Source: Smallanthus sonchifolius
Taxonomy: Eukaryota; Streptophyta; Magnoliopsida; Asterales; Asteraceae
Direction: 5' to 3'
NCBI GenBank assembly: GCA_023525975.1
Contig: CM042035.1
Location: 33,757,001-33,821,000 of the forward strand
DNA: 64,000 bases
Part shown: positions 22,062 through 33,700 of the stretch, in pieces
How the letters are laid out: every line of letters begins with the position of its first letter
How positions within the stretch are numbered: the stretch's first letter is position 1
Notes under the pieces: model-generated
Told to the model about the DNA's origin: nothing
Database searches by the model: none
The model's input: the letters and a program-made list of their open reading frames with translations, nothing else
Translations under genes and position numbers: made by a program

Positions 22062-24970
22062 ATGGCTAAAAACAATGGATTTGAAGATATTGGAAGCATC
22101 AATAGACCACCAAGACTGGTGTCTGGGGAAGATTACGATATGTGGAAGAACATAATGGAAAGCTTTTTCTGCTATCAGGAATATGGGATATGGAAATCCA
22201 TTAAAGATGGACCATACATACCCATGGTGTCCTCTGCTGATTCCGGAGGTGCACTGGTTCCCAAAGAACCCTCCAAGTACTATGATGAAGACATCAAGAA
22301 AATGGAGGTAGACTTCAAAGCCTTGGGAGCCATCCAGATGTGCTTACCAAATGAAGTTTTTCATAACTTCAGAGGTTAAAAAACTGCAAAGGAGCTATGT
22401 GAGGCTCTTGAGAAGATGTTTGCTGGGTCAGAGGAAGTCAAAGAAAACAGAAGAGACATCCTGAAGCAGCAGTATGAAAACTTCGTCTGGAAGGAAGGTG
22501 AGTCTCTAACTATTTTATACAACAGATTTACCTATCTTGTAGGTGAGCTGCAGTACTCAAAGGTGAAGCTGGAGAATGAAGGTATTCTCAAAAAGTTCAT
22601 CAGGTCTCTACCAAGCTGCTCGACACTTTACACAGTGTCCATCAGAAAAACTGAGAATCTGAAGACTCTCCAGATGACTGAGCTCTTTGGAATGCTAAAA
22701 ACCTATGAGCTAGAGATGATTCAGGCAAAAGAAAGAAGCTTAAGCTACCAAACAGCCTCAACATCCACCACCACCTCCTCTGCCCTCCATTCTGACCACT
22801 CAGGTTCTAGTTCAAGCAACTATTATCCTCCCATCATCACTCATCCTCAAACTCCAACCTCTTAAAAAAACACATCTCCATTTCTCCTAGAAGCCCCTCC
22901 TCAAACCTCAACTTCTGCTGCTTTTGTCTCTGAAAAGTCAAGCAACATATCCTTTATCAAGGAGGATCTGGAATGCTTCCATCTAGATGACTTAGAAGAA
23001 ATGGACATACAGCACTCATATGCCATGTTATCTATAAGAGCAAAAAGGTTCTACTCTAGAACCGGAAGACCCATTCCAAGTAACAACTCCAACACCAGAG
23101 TTGGCTTGGATAAAAGCAAACTAAGATGTTACAACTGTAACCAACTGGGTCATTTTGCTAGAGAATGCAAGGCACCTAGGGCAAACCCAGCAGCTCCTCA
23201 ACCAAGACAAGCTCACCAAGCCCAACCAAGACAACAACAGCAACAAGCTACTCCTCAAGCTCAAACTGCAGCTTGTGCAGCCGTTGGAATATCCGACTTT
23301 GACTGGAGCTTCCACTATGAAGATCTGTCTGCAAACAACCAAGCTCTTATGACAGACACAACTGAGATACCGCCTCAGGTATATGAACATCTCTGTTCCC
23401 AAGCTTGTATTCATAAGGTGTTAGGCTACAGAAAGCATAATCAAAACCTTATAGATCAAAATGAAGACTTTCATCAAATGAAATATGAATTCACAAAAGT
23501 AGAAAACAATTATAAAGAAAAAATTAACTGCCTAAAGATAGAGATTTCATCACTAAAACATGAACAAACCAATCTTGAAACTCAGATTGATGATCTACTG
23601 GCAAGATTAAAAGCTACCAGAGCAGAATTGGCAGAACATAAAGTTCATGTTGATAAATATGAATTTGCATCCACAAAGCTGCAAAGACTTTTGGATGCTC
23701 AAATTCATGAAAAGGTAAAAACTGGTCTGGGGTATCATGTTGAACAATATCAAACCGTTGCACCTCCTGCTGACTACGTTGCCATCCATGAACCAAGCTT
23801 CAATCTCTAAAATCTTGAAAAGGCCAATCGAGATCTTCATCCTTCAAGATATGAACCACTGGTGCGAGAATATACTACCTCGTCAGAATCTGAGTCAACT
23901 TGCTCAGAGTCCACTAAAACTGAGGAGATCTCATCACCTGTACAAGTACCAGAACCGCATGTTCTTGAAGTCATTCAAACAAGTACTCTTATTCCTTTAC
24001 CAACCGCTTCGGTTCCTATAACTTTCAACCAAATCAAAATTAGCTATCCTCCAGAAGGAAGAAAGCTAAATGTTGAAAAGGGGCAGTCTTCAACCTCAAA
24101 GCCTCAAAGAAAGGTGTTTGACATATGCCATGCGCCTGGAGAAAGAGTTCCATATGTTCAAAAGACATTGGAAGAAGCCACCTTTGAGCACAACAAAGCT
24201 TAACCATGGAATTTTAAAGACCTATTCAAAAGAAAGGACTATGTTCACCTTTCAAGGGACAAACTGGCAAAATCATGCTTTGTCTGTGGAAAATACAACC
24301 ACACTGACAGCACCTGCTTCTACTACCTTCAGCAGCAAAAAAACCTCAAGCAACATGCTTTTGAGAAGACAAAGAAGAACAAACAGGTAAGAAGGTTTGA
24401 AGCCAAGACAAATCAATTCAGAAACTCTCTTTCTCCACCAAGGGAGCAGTTGTCAAAACCTCAACAAACTTGCATCATCTGTGGTGAATCAGACCACTTT
24501 GCTGCAAATTGTAAGTTTAACCCCTTCAACCAGATCCTTCATCAAGCCCCTCATAAACAAAAGCCAACCAGCAAAAGAACTTCTACAGAGAAGCCCTATG
24601 TCAACAAGGTAAAGAAGGATTAGCAGACATCGGTTGTTGATCCATCAGCAGCAAGCAAAAATGTTGGTAATCAAGTGAAGCCCAAGAAAACAAAGGACAA
24701 GCTTTCAGCAGCAACCAAATCTGCTGCTGCCCAAGCAAAATCATCAGCAGCAAAATCTGCTACTGATAAGCCGAAGCCATCAGCAGCAACAAAATCTGAT
24801 GCTGATAAACTAAAGTCCTCAACAGCAAAATCTGCTGCTGATAAAGCAAATCCATCAGCAGCCAAAGCAAGATCAGCTGCTGACAGAGCAAAGAAAACTG
24901 GAAAACCATGTCCTCAGTAATGGAAAGCCAAGATCCCAACTTCTATTCCTTCAAGAATCATCATTGTCTC
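22062..24970 (+). pseudogene. gag: Gag of element X (inverted block)
   Basis: Starts MAKNNGFEDIGSINRPPRLV at 22062. The capsid region (22062-22865; DILKQQYENFVWKEGESL, YNRFTYLVGELQYSK) has a TAA at 22377-22379 and one at 22863-22865. Next comes a CCHC knuckle CYNCNQLGHFAREC (about 23130), a Gln-rich stretch and a coiled coil (YKEKINCLKIEISSLKHEQT, about 23510-23700). Two further CCHC motifs follow, CFVCGKYNHTDSTC and CIICGESDHFAANC. An Ala/Ser/Lys repeat tail of SAAK-type units is at 24690-24890. Three knuckles and a coiled coil are more than a minimal copia Gag. Stops and frameshifts disable it. It is antisense to the flanking LTRs. Confidence 0.88.
24690..24890 (+). repeat. SAAK-type coding repeat at the end of X Gag
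   Basis: Irregular 27-60 bp units of tcagcagca...aaatctgctgctg encode Ser-Ala-Ala-Lys / Lys-Ser-Ala-Ala blocks. The DNA alternates cagcag with ctgctg, giving short inverted repeats related to those in the X LTR. The paralogous array in the other X copy is 39310-39520. Confidence 0.8.
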
Positions 24971-25102
24971 TGTTGAATGCACACATGCTGAATCTGATAT
25001 TTCAAGAACCCTTTTCTTCAAGGATGAAAGCTCTTGATTTCCTCCCACTAACTAGATCTCTCACATATGTAGGGGCAGCCAGGTCACAAGAACAACACTT
25101 GG

Positions 25103-25480
25103 GTGGTAGACAGTGGTTGTTCCAGGCACATGACAGGCAACAGATCCATCCTCTCCAACTTCAGACACTTCAATGGAGGATATGTTGCCTTTGGCAGTGA
25201 CTCAAAAGGAGGATCTATTACTGGACAAGGGACTATGTCCAATGAAAGAATGAGTATTGATAAAGTAAGTTATGTCAAAGAATTGGACTTCAATCTCATG
25301 AGTGTTTCCCAGGTATGTGATCAAAAGCATTGGATGCTCTTCACAGACAAAGAATGCTTTGTGCTATCTCCTGGTTTATCCAAACCTCCTTCAGAGAAGA
25401 TTTTATTAACTGCTCAGATAAAAGAAAATCTTTATGTGCTTGACATGAATGAGGTCACTCCATCTGGAAGTGTATCCTGT
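25103..25480 (+). pseudogene. pro: Aspartic protease, element X
   Basis: Copia protease active site W-x-VDSGCSRHMTG, catalytic Asp codon at 25109-25111, followed by NFRHFNGGYVAFGSDSKGG and LMSVSQVCDQ. It is in one frame with integrase until a TAG at 25754-25756. It is offset from gag, whose reading frame is broken near 24918. It would process Gag-Pol. The key residues look intact but the polyprotein is not. Confidence 0.88.
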
Positions 25481-26500
25481 TTTCTGTCAAAAGCCTCAGT
25501 TGATGAATCAGCTCTCTGGCACATGAGACTAAGCCACATTAACATCAAAACCATCAACAAATTGGTGAAGGAAAATCTTGTCAGAGGGCTTCCTGATAAA
25601 GAATTCCAAATAGAAGATCACTGCATTGCTTGTCTGAAGGGAAAGCAACACAAGAGTTCTCACAAGACCAAGACCTTGAATACAAATGATACTCCACTAC
25701 AGCTGCTGCATATGGATCTCTTTGCTCCCATAAACATTATGTCAATGGGTAAGTAGTCATACTGCCTGGTGATAACTGATGACTACACCAGATTCTCATG
25801 GGTATACTTCTTAAGAACTAAAGATGAAACTGCTGAAATTCTCAAATCCTACATTCTTAGGGTAGAGAATCAAAGCAATCAGAAGGTGAAGATAATAAGG
25901 TGTGATCAGGGCACAGAGTTCAAGAACCACCCGTTGAACTGTTTCTATGAGAGCAAGGGAATCGAAAGGCAATACAGTGCTCCAAGAACTCCTCAATAAA
26001 ATGGAGTTGCTGAAAGAAGAAACAGAACTCTAATTGAGTCAGCAAGATCTATGTTGGTTGACTCAAAACTTCCTCTCACATTTTGGGCAGAAGCAGTAAG
26101 CACATCTTGCTATGTGCAAAATAGAGTTCTCATAGTCAAGCCACTCAACAAGACACCTTATGAACTATGGTTCCAAAGAGTTCCATACATTGGATTTCTA
26201 AACCCTTTAGGATGTCCATGCACAATTCTAATCACAAATGGGGTTCTTCCGGATGCCAAATATGATGAAGGATATTTTGTGGGCTATTCCTCTCAATCCA
26301 AGGCCTACAGAGTTTTCAATTCAAGAACAAGAATTGTGGAAGAATCAGCCAATGTGGAATGCAGAGAACACATTGTCTGTGAACAGGGAAAAGGCCCAAA
26401 CTGGCTTTTTGACATAGACTCCTTCACCCAAATATTTGAGCCTCTCACCTTCTCAAATATGGAGTCTTCCTCCTCACAAGCACCTTCTTCCACCTCCTCT
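25481..26500 (+). pseudogene. IN: Integrase, element X
   Basis: The zinc-binding segment is ALWHMRLSHINI...CIACLKGKQHK (H-H-C-C). The catalytic core has Asp in LLHMDLFAPI, Asp in IIRCDQGTEF and Glu in NGVAERRNRTLIE, matching the D-D-35-E triad. Stops occur at 25754-25756 and in the conserved TPQ-Q-NGVAER motif at 25997-25999 (CAA to TAA likely). The distal part (26051 onward) has LPLTFWAEAVSTSCYVQNR and FGPLGCP-like motifs. Integrase before RT is the copia order. Confidence 0.9.
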
Positions 26501-27800
26501 GACTATAGACTGGATTTTCTAAAATCCTCTATCAGTCTGAGAAGACCATCCATTGATCCTCCATCTATTATGGAAGCCATTGAAGCAAGTGCAGCCAGAA
26601 CCACACTCTCAAATCTCACCAGCAGCAGCCTGTCTGAAAATGAAAATTTTATTGCAGAATTTTTGGTAAATGATGTAAATGCTGCAAACACTAATGCTGA
26701 TAACACTGATGTAGCTGTTGATCTTGAAGACTCCTCAACCATGAATAAAGAAACCCCTGATCAAAATCAAAGCAATCTTGAACAAGGGATACAGTTGGAG
26801 GTGATACCAGCTCAAAGGATCAACAAGGAACATCCTCTGGATAATATAATTGGCCAAGTTCACCAAGGAGTTCTAACCAGAAGCAAATCCCATGAGGCCA
26901 ATATATGTTTATTTTCATGTTTTCTATCTCAGGTGGAACCCAAGAAGATAGATGAAGCTCAGCAACACAGCAGTTGGATTGAGGCAATGCAGGAAGAGTT
27001 GCTGTAATTCAAAAGACAGGAGGTCTGGAAGCTTGTTGATCTTTCACCTGGTCAATCTGCTATTGGCACAAGATGGGTATTCAGGAACAAGCAAGATGAG
27101 AGAGGCATTGTAGTCAAGAACAAAGCCAGACTTGTAGCTCAACGCTACACTTAGGAAGAGGGAATTGACTATGATGAGGTCTTTGCTCCTGTTGCCAGAC
27201 TGGAGGCCATCAGAATTTTCCTGGCATATGTTGCATCCAAGAATTTCATGGTCTATCAAATGGATGTCAAAAGTGCCTTTCTGTATGGGAAGATTGGTGA
27301 AGAAGTATATTTCAAGCAGCCTCCAGGCTTTGTAGATCCTGCACATCCTAACCTAGTGTTCAAACTAGACAAAGATCTATATGGCTTACATGAAGCCCCA
27401 AGAGCCTCGTATGAAACTTTGTCTGGATATCTGCTAAGAAACAACTTTAGAAGAGGTGTCATTGACCAGACCTTGTTTATCAAAGATGAAGGGGGAGAAA
27501 TCTTACTCGTTCAAATCTACGTAGATGATATCATCTTTGGATCAACAAGGAAGAAGCTGGGTAAAGATTTCGAGTTCCTTATGCACTCAAAGTTTGAAAT
27601 GAGCTCAATGGGTGAGCTAAATTTCTTTCTGGGTCTTCAAATCAAACAAGTCCCAAATGGAATCTTCATCAGCCAATCTAAATATGTCAAGAGCATTCTA
27701 GAAAGATTCAAGATGACTGACTGCTCTGCTGCTCGAACCCCTATGCAAGTACACCATCAGCTGACTCCAGACAAAGATGGTCAAGAAACTTATCAACATT
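26501..27800 (+). pseudogene. RT: Reverse transcriptase, element X
   Basis: A Ser/Asn-rich linker (to about 26860) leads to SWIEAMQEELL, a TAA at 27005-27007 (family Gln), then IGTRWVFRNKQDERG and VKNKARLVAQ. A TAG at 27152-27154 follows. The palm has MVYQMDVKSAFLYGKI (catalytic Asp) and the active-site motif VQIYVDDIIFGS at about 27508-27543. The rest continues through MGELNFFLGLQIKQ. Copia RT in normal internal order but antisense to the LTRs. Three or more nonsense codons make it dead. Confidence 0.9.
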
Positions 27801-28263
27801 AGTACCGTGCAATGATAGGGTCTCTCATGTATCTCACTGCCTCAAGGCCAGATATCATGTTTGCAGTATGTCTATGTGCAAGATTTCAAGCAGCTCCAAA
27901 GATTTCACATCTTCAAACCGTCAAGAGAATCTTTAGATACCTAAAGGGAGCTCCAAGACTTGGGCTATGGTACTCTAAAAATGATAAGTTTAATCTGTAT
28001 GCATACACTGACAGTGATTAGGGAGGATGTAACTTAGACAAAAAGTCCACCTCAGGGGGATGTCAGTTTCTGGGAGGAAGACTTATTTCATGGCAGCGCA
28101 AGAAGCAAACATGTGTTTCAACCTCTACAGCAGAAGCAGAATACATTGCAGTTTCAAGTTACTGTACATAAGTCATCTGGATACAAAATCAAATGCTGGA
28201 TTATGGGATGACTTTCATGACAACTCCCATTCATATTAACAACATGAGTGCTATATCAATCAC
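27801..28263 (+). pseudogene. RH: RNase H fragment, element X (inverted block end)
   Basis: After a TAG at 27800-27802 the frame gives YRAMIGSLMYLTASRPDIMFAV, then AVKRIF-like and AYTDSD, where a TAG at 28019-28021 stands at the Tyr codon. The rest of RNase H (STSGGCQFLGG, STAEAEYIA) reads through to ctatatcaatcacaaac at 28263 and stops abruptly. The distal third of RNase H is missing; its complete counterpart is on the minus strand at 21531-20932. Confidence 0.88.
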
Positions 28264-28300
28264 AAACAATCACAACTTAATCAAATGCTCTGATACCAAT
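28264..28300 (-). other. Rearrangement junction plus PBS of element X
   Basis: 28264-28285 is an exact 22-nt copy of LTR positions 28350-28371 fused to the cut end of RNase H. Next, minus strand tggtatcagagca (28286-28298) is the primer-binding site of the 5' LTR. RNase H sequence thus lies directly behind the PBS, through a short piece of LTR-derived sequence. Confidence 0.85.
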
Positions 28301-29096
28301 TGTAGGATCGGTAAATACAAGGAGGTTCTATTCCAGTTGAGTTTGGCGGAAACAATCACAACTTAATCAAAGTAAACAAGTAAACACAAGAAGTACTGAT
28401 AAATGCAATTTGTATTAAGCTTCAATGGTTACAAGATTACAAATAAATCTCTAAGTAAGCACACGTATAACAATGACTCTAAGTACTACTTATATAGTAA
28501 CTTAGAATCAAGACAGACCCTTGATTCTAAGGATCAGATTCAACACAGACCGTTGATCTTGTATTGAAGCTATTCTACATGTACAGACAAAAATAATAAC
28601 TATGCTAGTTAACTTTTTTCAAACGTCTTCTAAGGCATCATTGTTTGCATGCTTGGAGAAGAGCATTGTTGTCTTTTATTGTCTTGTACCAATGACATTC
28701 ATTCTGCATGGAGTGTGTCAGAGTAGCAGTAGAAAGTTGTCAGTGGTAATGGTTGCTTTATCAAGAACAGTCAGCTGCAACGTTTGATCTTCAGTGGAGA
28801 TGGCTATCAGCTGCAACTTTGGAGATCAGAAGCATATGCCTATCAGCTGCAACTTTGGTCTTCAGCAGCATATGCTTACCAGCTTCAACTTTGGTCTTCA
28901 GCAGCATATGCCTATCAGCTGCAACTCGGGTCTTCAGCAGATAAGGCCTATCTGCAGCATATTTGTTCTTCAGTAGAAGAACAAGTATCCGCTACAGATA
29001 AGTTTATCCGTAGCAGTTTGTGGATCAGCAGCAATCTCTGAGGTAAGCAGCATTTGTACCTACAGAATTTTGTAGCCATCAGTCTTTATTTCTACA
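28301..29096 (-). mobile_element. 5' LTR of rearranged element X
   Basis: 796 bp from TGTAGGATCGG to TTTCTACA, minus orientation, with the PBS on its left side (28286-28298). A minus-strand TATA-like CTATATAAG is at about 28489-28498. The 36-bp tandem array is at 28809-28960. Substitutions relative to 15173-15968 are scattered, a few percent by eye. Confidence 0.9.
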
Positions 29097-30733
29097 AACA
29101 ATGGCATTGATCATGAGAAGGGCTAAACGGTTTCTGAATAGAACCGACAGAAAGTTTATCGGTGGGCATTCTAATGCTAAAATTGGTTTTGATAAATCAA
29201 AGTCTAAGTGTTACAAATGCCTGAATTTTGGACACTTTGCATGAGAGTGTCAGGAAGACAAGGCACCTGCCTCTGGTTTCACTCAACCAAGTTCAGGAAG
29301 CAACCAGAATTACAACAAACAAAGCTTTAGCAACAACCGCAGTCATAATCAAGGAGCTTCATCTAATGCACTCGTAGCTCAACAAGACGATAGTTACTAC
29401 TGGGGAGTTCATCTTGAAGATGCCATTGTTGCACACACTCAGATGGGTTTGATGGTAGAAATCATAGAGATGATCAAAGCTGAAGAGAGGGAAACAGTTG
29501 CTGCTGCAGAGCAACAGGGATCAGCATTTGCTTTGATGGCTATTGGAGAAGCATCCATTTCATCAACTAAGGTAGATTCTAATTCTTTTATTGTTATTCC
29601 CTGTAATAATTGTTTAAAACTAAAAGGTGAAAATGATAAAAATCAGGATCAACTCGAACCACTACGTAGAGCAGCCCTAAACTATAAAGAAAATGAAAAA
29701 CGTTTTAAAGAATCTATTAAAAATCTCAGAAAAGGCAAACATGTTTTTTCAATAAAAATAAGTGAACAACAATTTCATTTAGATGTTTCCTACAAAGAGT
29801 TAGAGAAAAAGAATGTCGAAATAGCCAAACATCAGAATGAAATTTTGAAGTTAAGTGGAAAAATTGAGAAATTCTCGTTTTGTGGTGGAACACTATGAAT
29901 CGGTTGTACGACAAGTAAATGACATAGGTTTAGGTACTAATGCCATTCTACCACCAGTTAACGGGACTTTTGTCAATGGGCCAATCGATATTGGTCTATC
30001 CTTTCTTGATGAATCTTCAAGTAAGGATAACACTTCTTCAGATGAAGAATTTTATTCTGATGAATGTTTAGAAAACAACAAAGTCGATGGTGTTGTTTCA
30101 GAAGAATTGTTTAATGAACCTAAAAACAACAAAAGCATTGTCAATGAATCGGGACAATTATGTTTTAACAGAACCTGATGTAATTGAATCAAAAGATAAA
30201 TTGAAAAAGATGCTTTATGGAGATTTCAAAACCATAAAGCAAGCCAAAAAAGAGACATTTGCTAACAAACATGGAAAGAATTTTCAAGAAAACATTGATA
30301 AGCACTACACTCCAAAAATTCAATTAACATCTAGTAAAACTTCACCTGTGGTTCATCAAACTAATTCTAACACTGGTCAAAATAAAACTTCTACATATAA
30401 AAGCAGTGAGCCTTACAGGAGACCTTTCAAAGAAAGAAGGAATTGTTTTCATTGTGGAACGTTTGGACATATTCTGATGAATTGTCCTTATAAGAATCAA
30501 GAGAAACGGCCCGTTGTTCCAAAACAAGCCATATCCTTGAAAACTTCACCAAGAAAACAATTCAAAACTCAAGTTTCAAAAACACCAATCCAGTATATGG
30601 TTAAGTCCAGATTTGTGACTAAGCCATTTACTGAGAAAATGAACAAAGAGTCTGTGGTTCCGTGTGTATCTACCCTTGGTAATACACAATCTTATGTGGT
30701 GAAGTTGTCTAGACCTCAGATGAGGAGATGGAA
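29097..30733 (+). pseudogene. gag: Gag of element Y, second part
   Basis: Resumes the Y frame after element X: ALIMRRAKRFLNRT, then a CCHC knuckle CYKCLNFGHFA-EC whose Arg codon is TGA (29242-29244, CGA to TGA likely). A coiled-coil segment lies within 29443-29898 (LKGENDKNQDQLEPLRR, YKELEKKNVEIAKHQNEIL), followed by an acidic stretch. Frameshifts at about 29880 and 30160 lead to 30087-30779 with a second knuckle CFHCGTFGHILMNC (about 30441) and a basic Lys/Thr/Ser tail. It is cut at ...SRPQMRRW by the solo LTR at 30734. Y Gag is larger than typical copia Gag, as in SIRE-like elements. Confidence 0.85.
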
Positions 30734-33411
30734 TGTCACACCCCGACCGATGGCGGAATCATCGGTGCGGGACATGTAGACTGTTCATAAGCACAAGGTT
30801 GACTAGATTGCATATATTAAAAATCAATTTCCATTGCAAGTAATCTAAATACAACCACATCCAAGGTAGAACAAAATTGAAATACATAGAGTTCTTTATT
30901 TAAATTAACTAAGTCCAAGCCTATATGTAGCACGTCTTGAACAATCTCACACATTAGAACCTGAAACATGAATAAAATAAAGTCAACTAAAAAGTTGGTG
31001 AGTATAACACAGGTTTGTATATAGATAGCATATAGTTTGAAAAACAAATCCATACATAACATGATAAATAAGGCATTTATGGGGAGCAGCTATTGTGTAA
31101 CTAAGTACAATCAAACCTTTATAACAAGCATGAAAAATTGTGTTGTCGGTATCATTCACCCTACCTGGGTGGGTTTGTCAGACTCAATATATCTATCATT
31201 GAAAACCGTCGGCTTGAATAGTTAATGATTGCACATAAGTGTTCACAAAAGTTAGCACATATAGCACTCGGGCATAAAGCTCAAATTGCACACATGAATG
31301 TAAATAGGATTTGTATTTGTGTTGTTTGTGTAAATGTAAACATGTAAGTTGATAGAGTTCATGTTTCACCCCAAAAGTGTAAAAGAGTAAAAAGGGGCTA
31401 TGAAATACTCACTTGGTTCAAGGTGTAGCTAAACACGGGAGACTAGGTTGTAATTTGATCCTTGTAACTCACCACGTTAACCTAATGTATAATGTATATT
31501 TGAATTATTAGAGGGTACAATAGTTTATGTCTAAGTCTAGGATTGAATCGGTTATTTGTGACAAGTGTTGGAGTGGTAAGTATTAGTGGTTCGCACTCGA
31601 ATGAAATGTTTCATAAAATGAGAGGGTTTAAATAAATAGTTTTAAAATAATTAAACCAAGTTTTGAGTTCGAATAACTAAATAAATTAAATAATTATTAT
31701 TACTTAATAATTTAGTTATATAAAAATTAGTTGTATGATTTATCTTATTTAAATAAATAGTTTATCTATTTATTTATAAAGATATGTAAAAAAAATTATA
31801 TTTATTTATAAAGGTATGTAAAAATGATATTTATTTATAAAGGTGTGTAAAAACAATAAAATATATTTATCTTTGAAATAACTAACTTTTATTTATTTAT
31901 TTTTCCTTTAAAAATAAGTCTTGATTATTTTAAATGGATTTAATCTTTTATAACCTTTATAGAAATTAAACTGTTTTTCATTTAGAAATTTATTTAAATA
32001 TTTTAAGTTTTGATTTAAAAGGTTTAATATGTAATTTAACACTTTAATTTGGATTAAATCAAATTTTATATCGAAAATTACGAATTCTGCTTTTATTCTG
32101 TCATAATTGTTACAAGGTTTATAAAAACATTTTTTATAAAATTATTGGAGTTTTAAAAATGGCATAAAAAAATAAACAGGCCACAGGGACTCGAACCCGG
32201 GTCTGGGCTGAGGGTGCCGGACGAACCAGCCGTTGGACCAGGAGATGATTCTTGTGATTTTATTAGTTCAGAAATTATTTAATCCGCGGTTTGGTTGGGA
32301 CTGGGTTTGGTCCATAATTCATGCTCAAAAAGTGAACAGGCCGGTCGTGGGCCGTGGGTTTCGAACCCACGCCACCTGGTTCGGCGGCGCAGTGACTTGC
32401 CGGCCGGACCAGGTGGTTTCACTGAAATAATACGGAAACAAATTAGTTAAAACATAAAATTAAAATCGATCCTGAATTCAAAATCGAGAATACCCGCTTA
32501 TGAACCCTAGTTTAAATTCGGTAGCGATACCATCTGTCATCACGAATTAGCAGAGGGCTATCGATGGCTATTTGATTACGAATCGAAAGACACAATTCTT
32601 ACTTGAAATGGTTAGGGCACGAATGCAGACGGCTACGAGTTTTGTGCGGCTGTTCTTGATGATCGACAGTCGTCCAGAGATGAAATGTAGGTTCGACAGA
32701 GGTTGGGAGAGTTTGTGTGGACGTATACGAAGGTGAATGAATGGATTAATTTGATTGGTTTTGCGTGTAATAGCCAATTCGGTTTTGATTTAGTCCGCAG
32801 CGGTTTCGGTGACTGATTTCGCGTATTTCCATTGAATTGGGAATGAATTGGGTCTGATAATAGTCCAGGTTCACTCGAGGTTGACTGGGGAAAGATTTCA
32901 GGGATTGAATACGCGTTAATTTCACAATTTGATCGGATAATAATACGGGTTTGACTAAATTTAGTCGAATCTCTTTTGAATTTGAAATGGCCGCGTATTT
33001 GGTCAGTTTGGGTTGATGTCTGGGCCGAGACTGGATCGATTCGTGATTGGGAATTCATGAGGAGTCCAATTCGAAGGGAAACCCGACAATTGATGAGTGA
33101 ATTGTCACGGTTTTTGGCCTCTTTGACTTTTGAAAGTCAAACTATCAAGGAAAGTCAAAATTGGAGTGTGGGATTTCAAATTTAGGGTTTAATTGATCAA
33201 CCGTGAAATTTCTTGTTAATGGAATAAATGTATCTATACGTATAAGTATTTGATTGAAAATTTATGTAAATGTATACCCGTAAAAAGGGTTTGCGGATTT
33301 GTGTTTAAGATTTAATACTTGGAACTTACAGCTTAAAAATCAGTGTACTAGAATCGGAAATTAAACGAGTTACATTAATTTCAAACAAGTAGAAAAATCA
33401 GAAATGTTACA
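30734..33411 (-). mobile_element. Solo LTR of family P (P2 subtype)
   Basis: Minus-orientation LTR running from TGTCACACCCCG to AAATGTTACA, 2,678 bp, flanked by the perfect 5-bp duplication TGGAA (30729-30733 and 33412-33416). There is no internal region, so it is a solo LTR left by LTR-LTR recombination. The Y reading frame rejoins on both sides. Compared with P LTRs at 47761 and 54282, the middle differs: instead of gcgcgaccgtg clusters it has two tRNA-like B-box segments (32187-32412). Short ORFs inside are not conserved in the other copies. Confidence 0.92.
32179..32412 (-). repeat. Two tRNA-like (A box/B box) segments in the solo LTR
   Basis: On the LTR's sense (minus) strand, tggtccaacgg is followed about 32 bases later by GGTTCGAGTCC (plus 32187-32197). 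A second copy has tggtccggccgg followed by GGTTCGAAACC (plus 32358-32368). Both end in ggcctgtt plus a T run. The B boxes match the RNA polymerase III consensus GGTTCGANNCC. The outer sequence does not pair as an acceptor stem, so I do not call a tRNA gene; it could be a tRNA-derived relic. Confidence 0.5.
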
Positions 33412-33700
33412 TGGAATAAAAGCTTGAGAAAACTAGGACAATTGTTAACATGTAATCAACTAAGCAAAACCTTTTTACAAAGTACCATTAGAAAACCTGT
33501 TGTTCAACAAAAGCAAGTTTGGAGAAAGAAACTAGATGGTTCTCAAGCTTCTAGTTCTGACTCACCAAAAGAGTCACCCATTTTTTTATCTCCATGACTG
33601 TGAATTAATGGAAGATGTGTACTTTGAAAAAAATGGATGACCCAAGACCACAATGGCTTGGGTCTCCAAATCTAACTATTTTTTGTGATATGTGCAGGGA
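33412..33700 (+). pseudogene. Gag C-terminus / linker of element Y
   Basis: Continuation of Y Gag after the solo LTR (NKSLRKLGQLLTCNQLSK). It is a poorly conserved linker to the protease containing Ser-rich GSQASSSDSPKESPIF and TMAWVSKSNYF-like sequence. There is a stop or frameshift near 33595-33640. I see no independent function. Confidence 0.6.

Larger units (their letters stand above)
15173..29096 (-). mobile_element. Rearranged copia element X with inverted gag-pol
   Basis: Both flanking LTRs (15173-15968 and 28301-29096, 796 bp each) are in minus orientation. So are the extra ORF (20311-16062) and one RNase H (21531-20932). The segment 21500-28263 holds a second RNase H copy, a PBS, gag and pol on the plus strand. 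On the element's own sense strand the order is therefore LTR, PBS, [RNase H-RT-IN-PR-gag-PBS-RNase H, inverted], RNase H, extra ORF, PPT, LTR. Y gag continues on both sides. The expected 5-bp duplication is not exact (atggt versus aacaa). Confidence 0.85.

Noticed and set aside
32179..32412. Functional tRNA genes
   Set aside because: B boxes are good but no 7-bp acceptor stem or clear anticodon arm can be paired; kept only as tRNA-like segments.
32633..33185. Overlapping ORFs on both strands near the right end of the solo LTR
   Set aside because: The region is LTR sequence; ORFs are not present in the other P LTRs and carry no motif.
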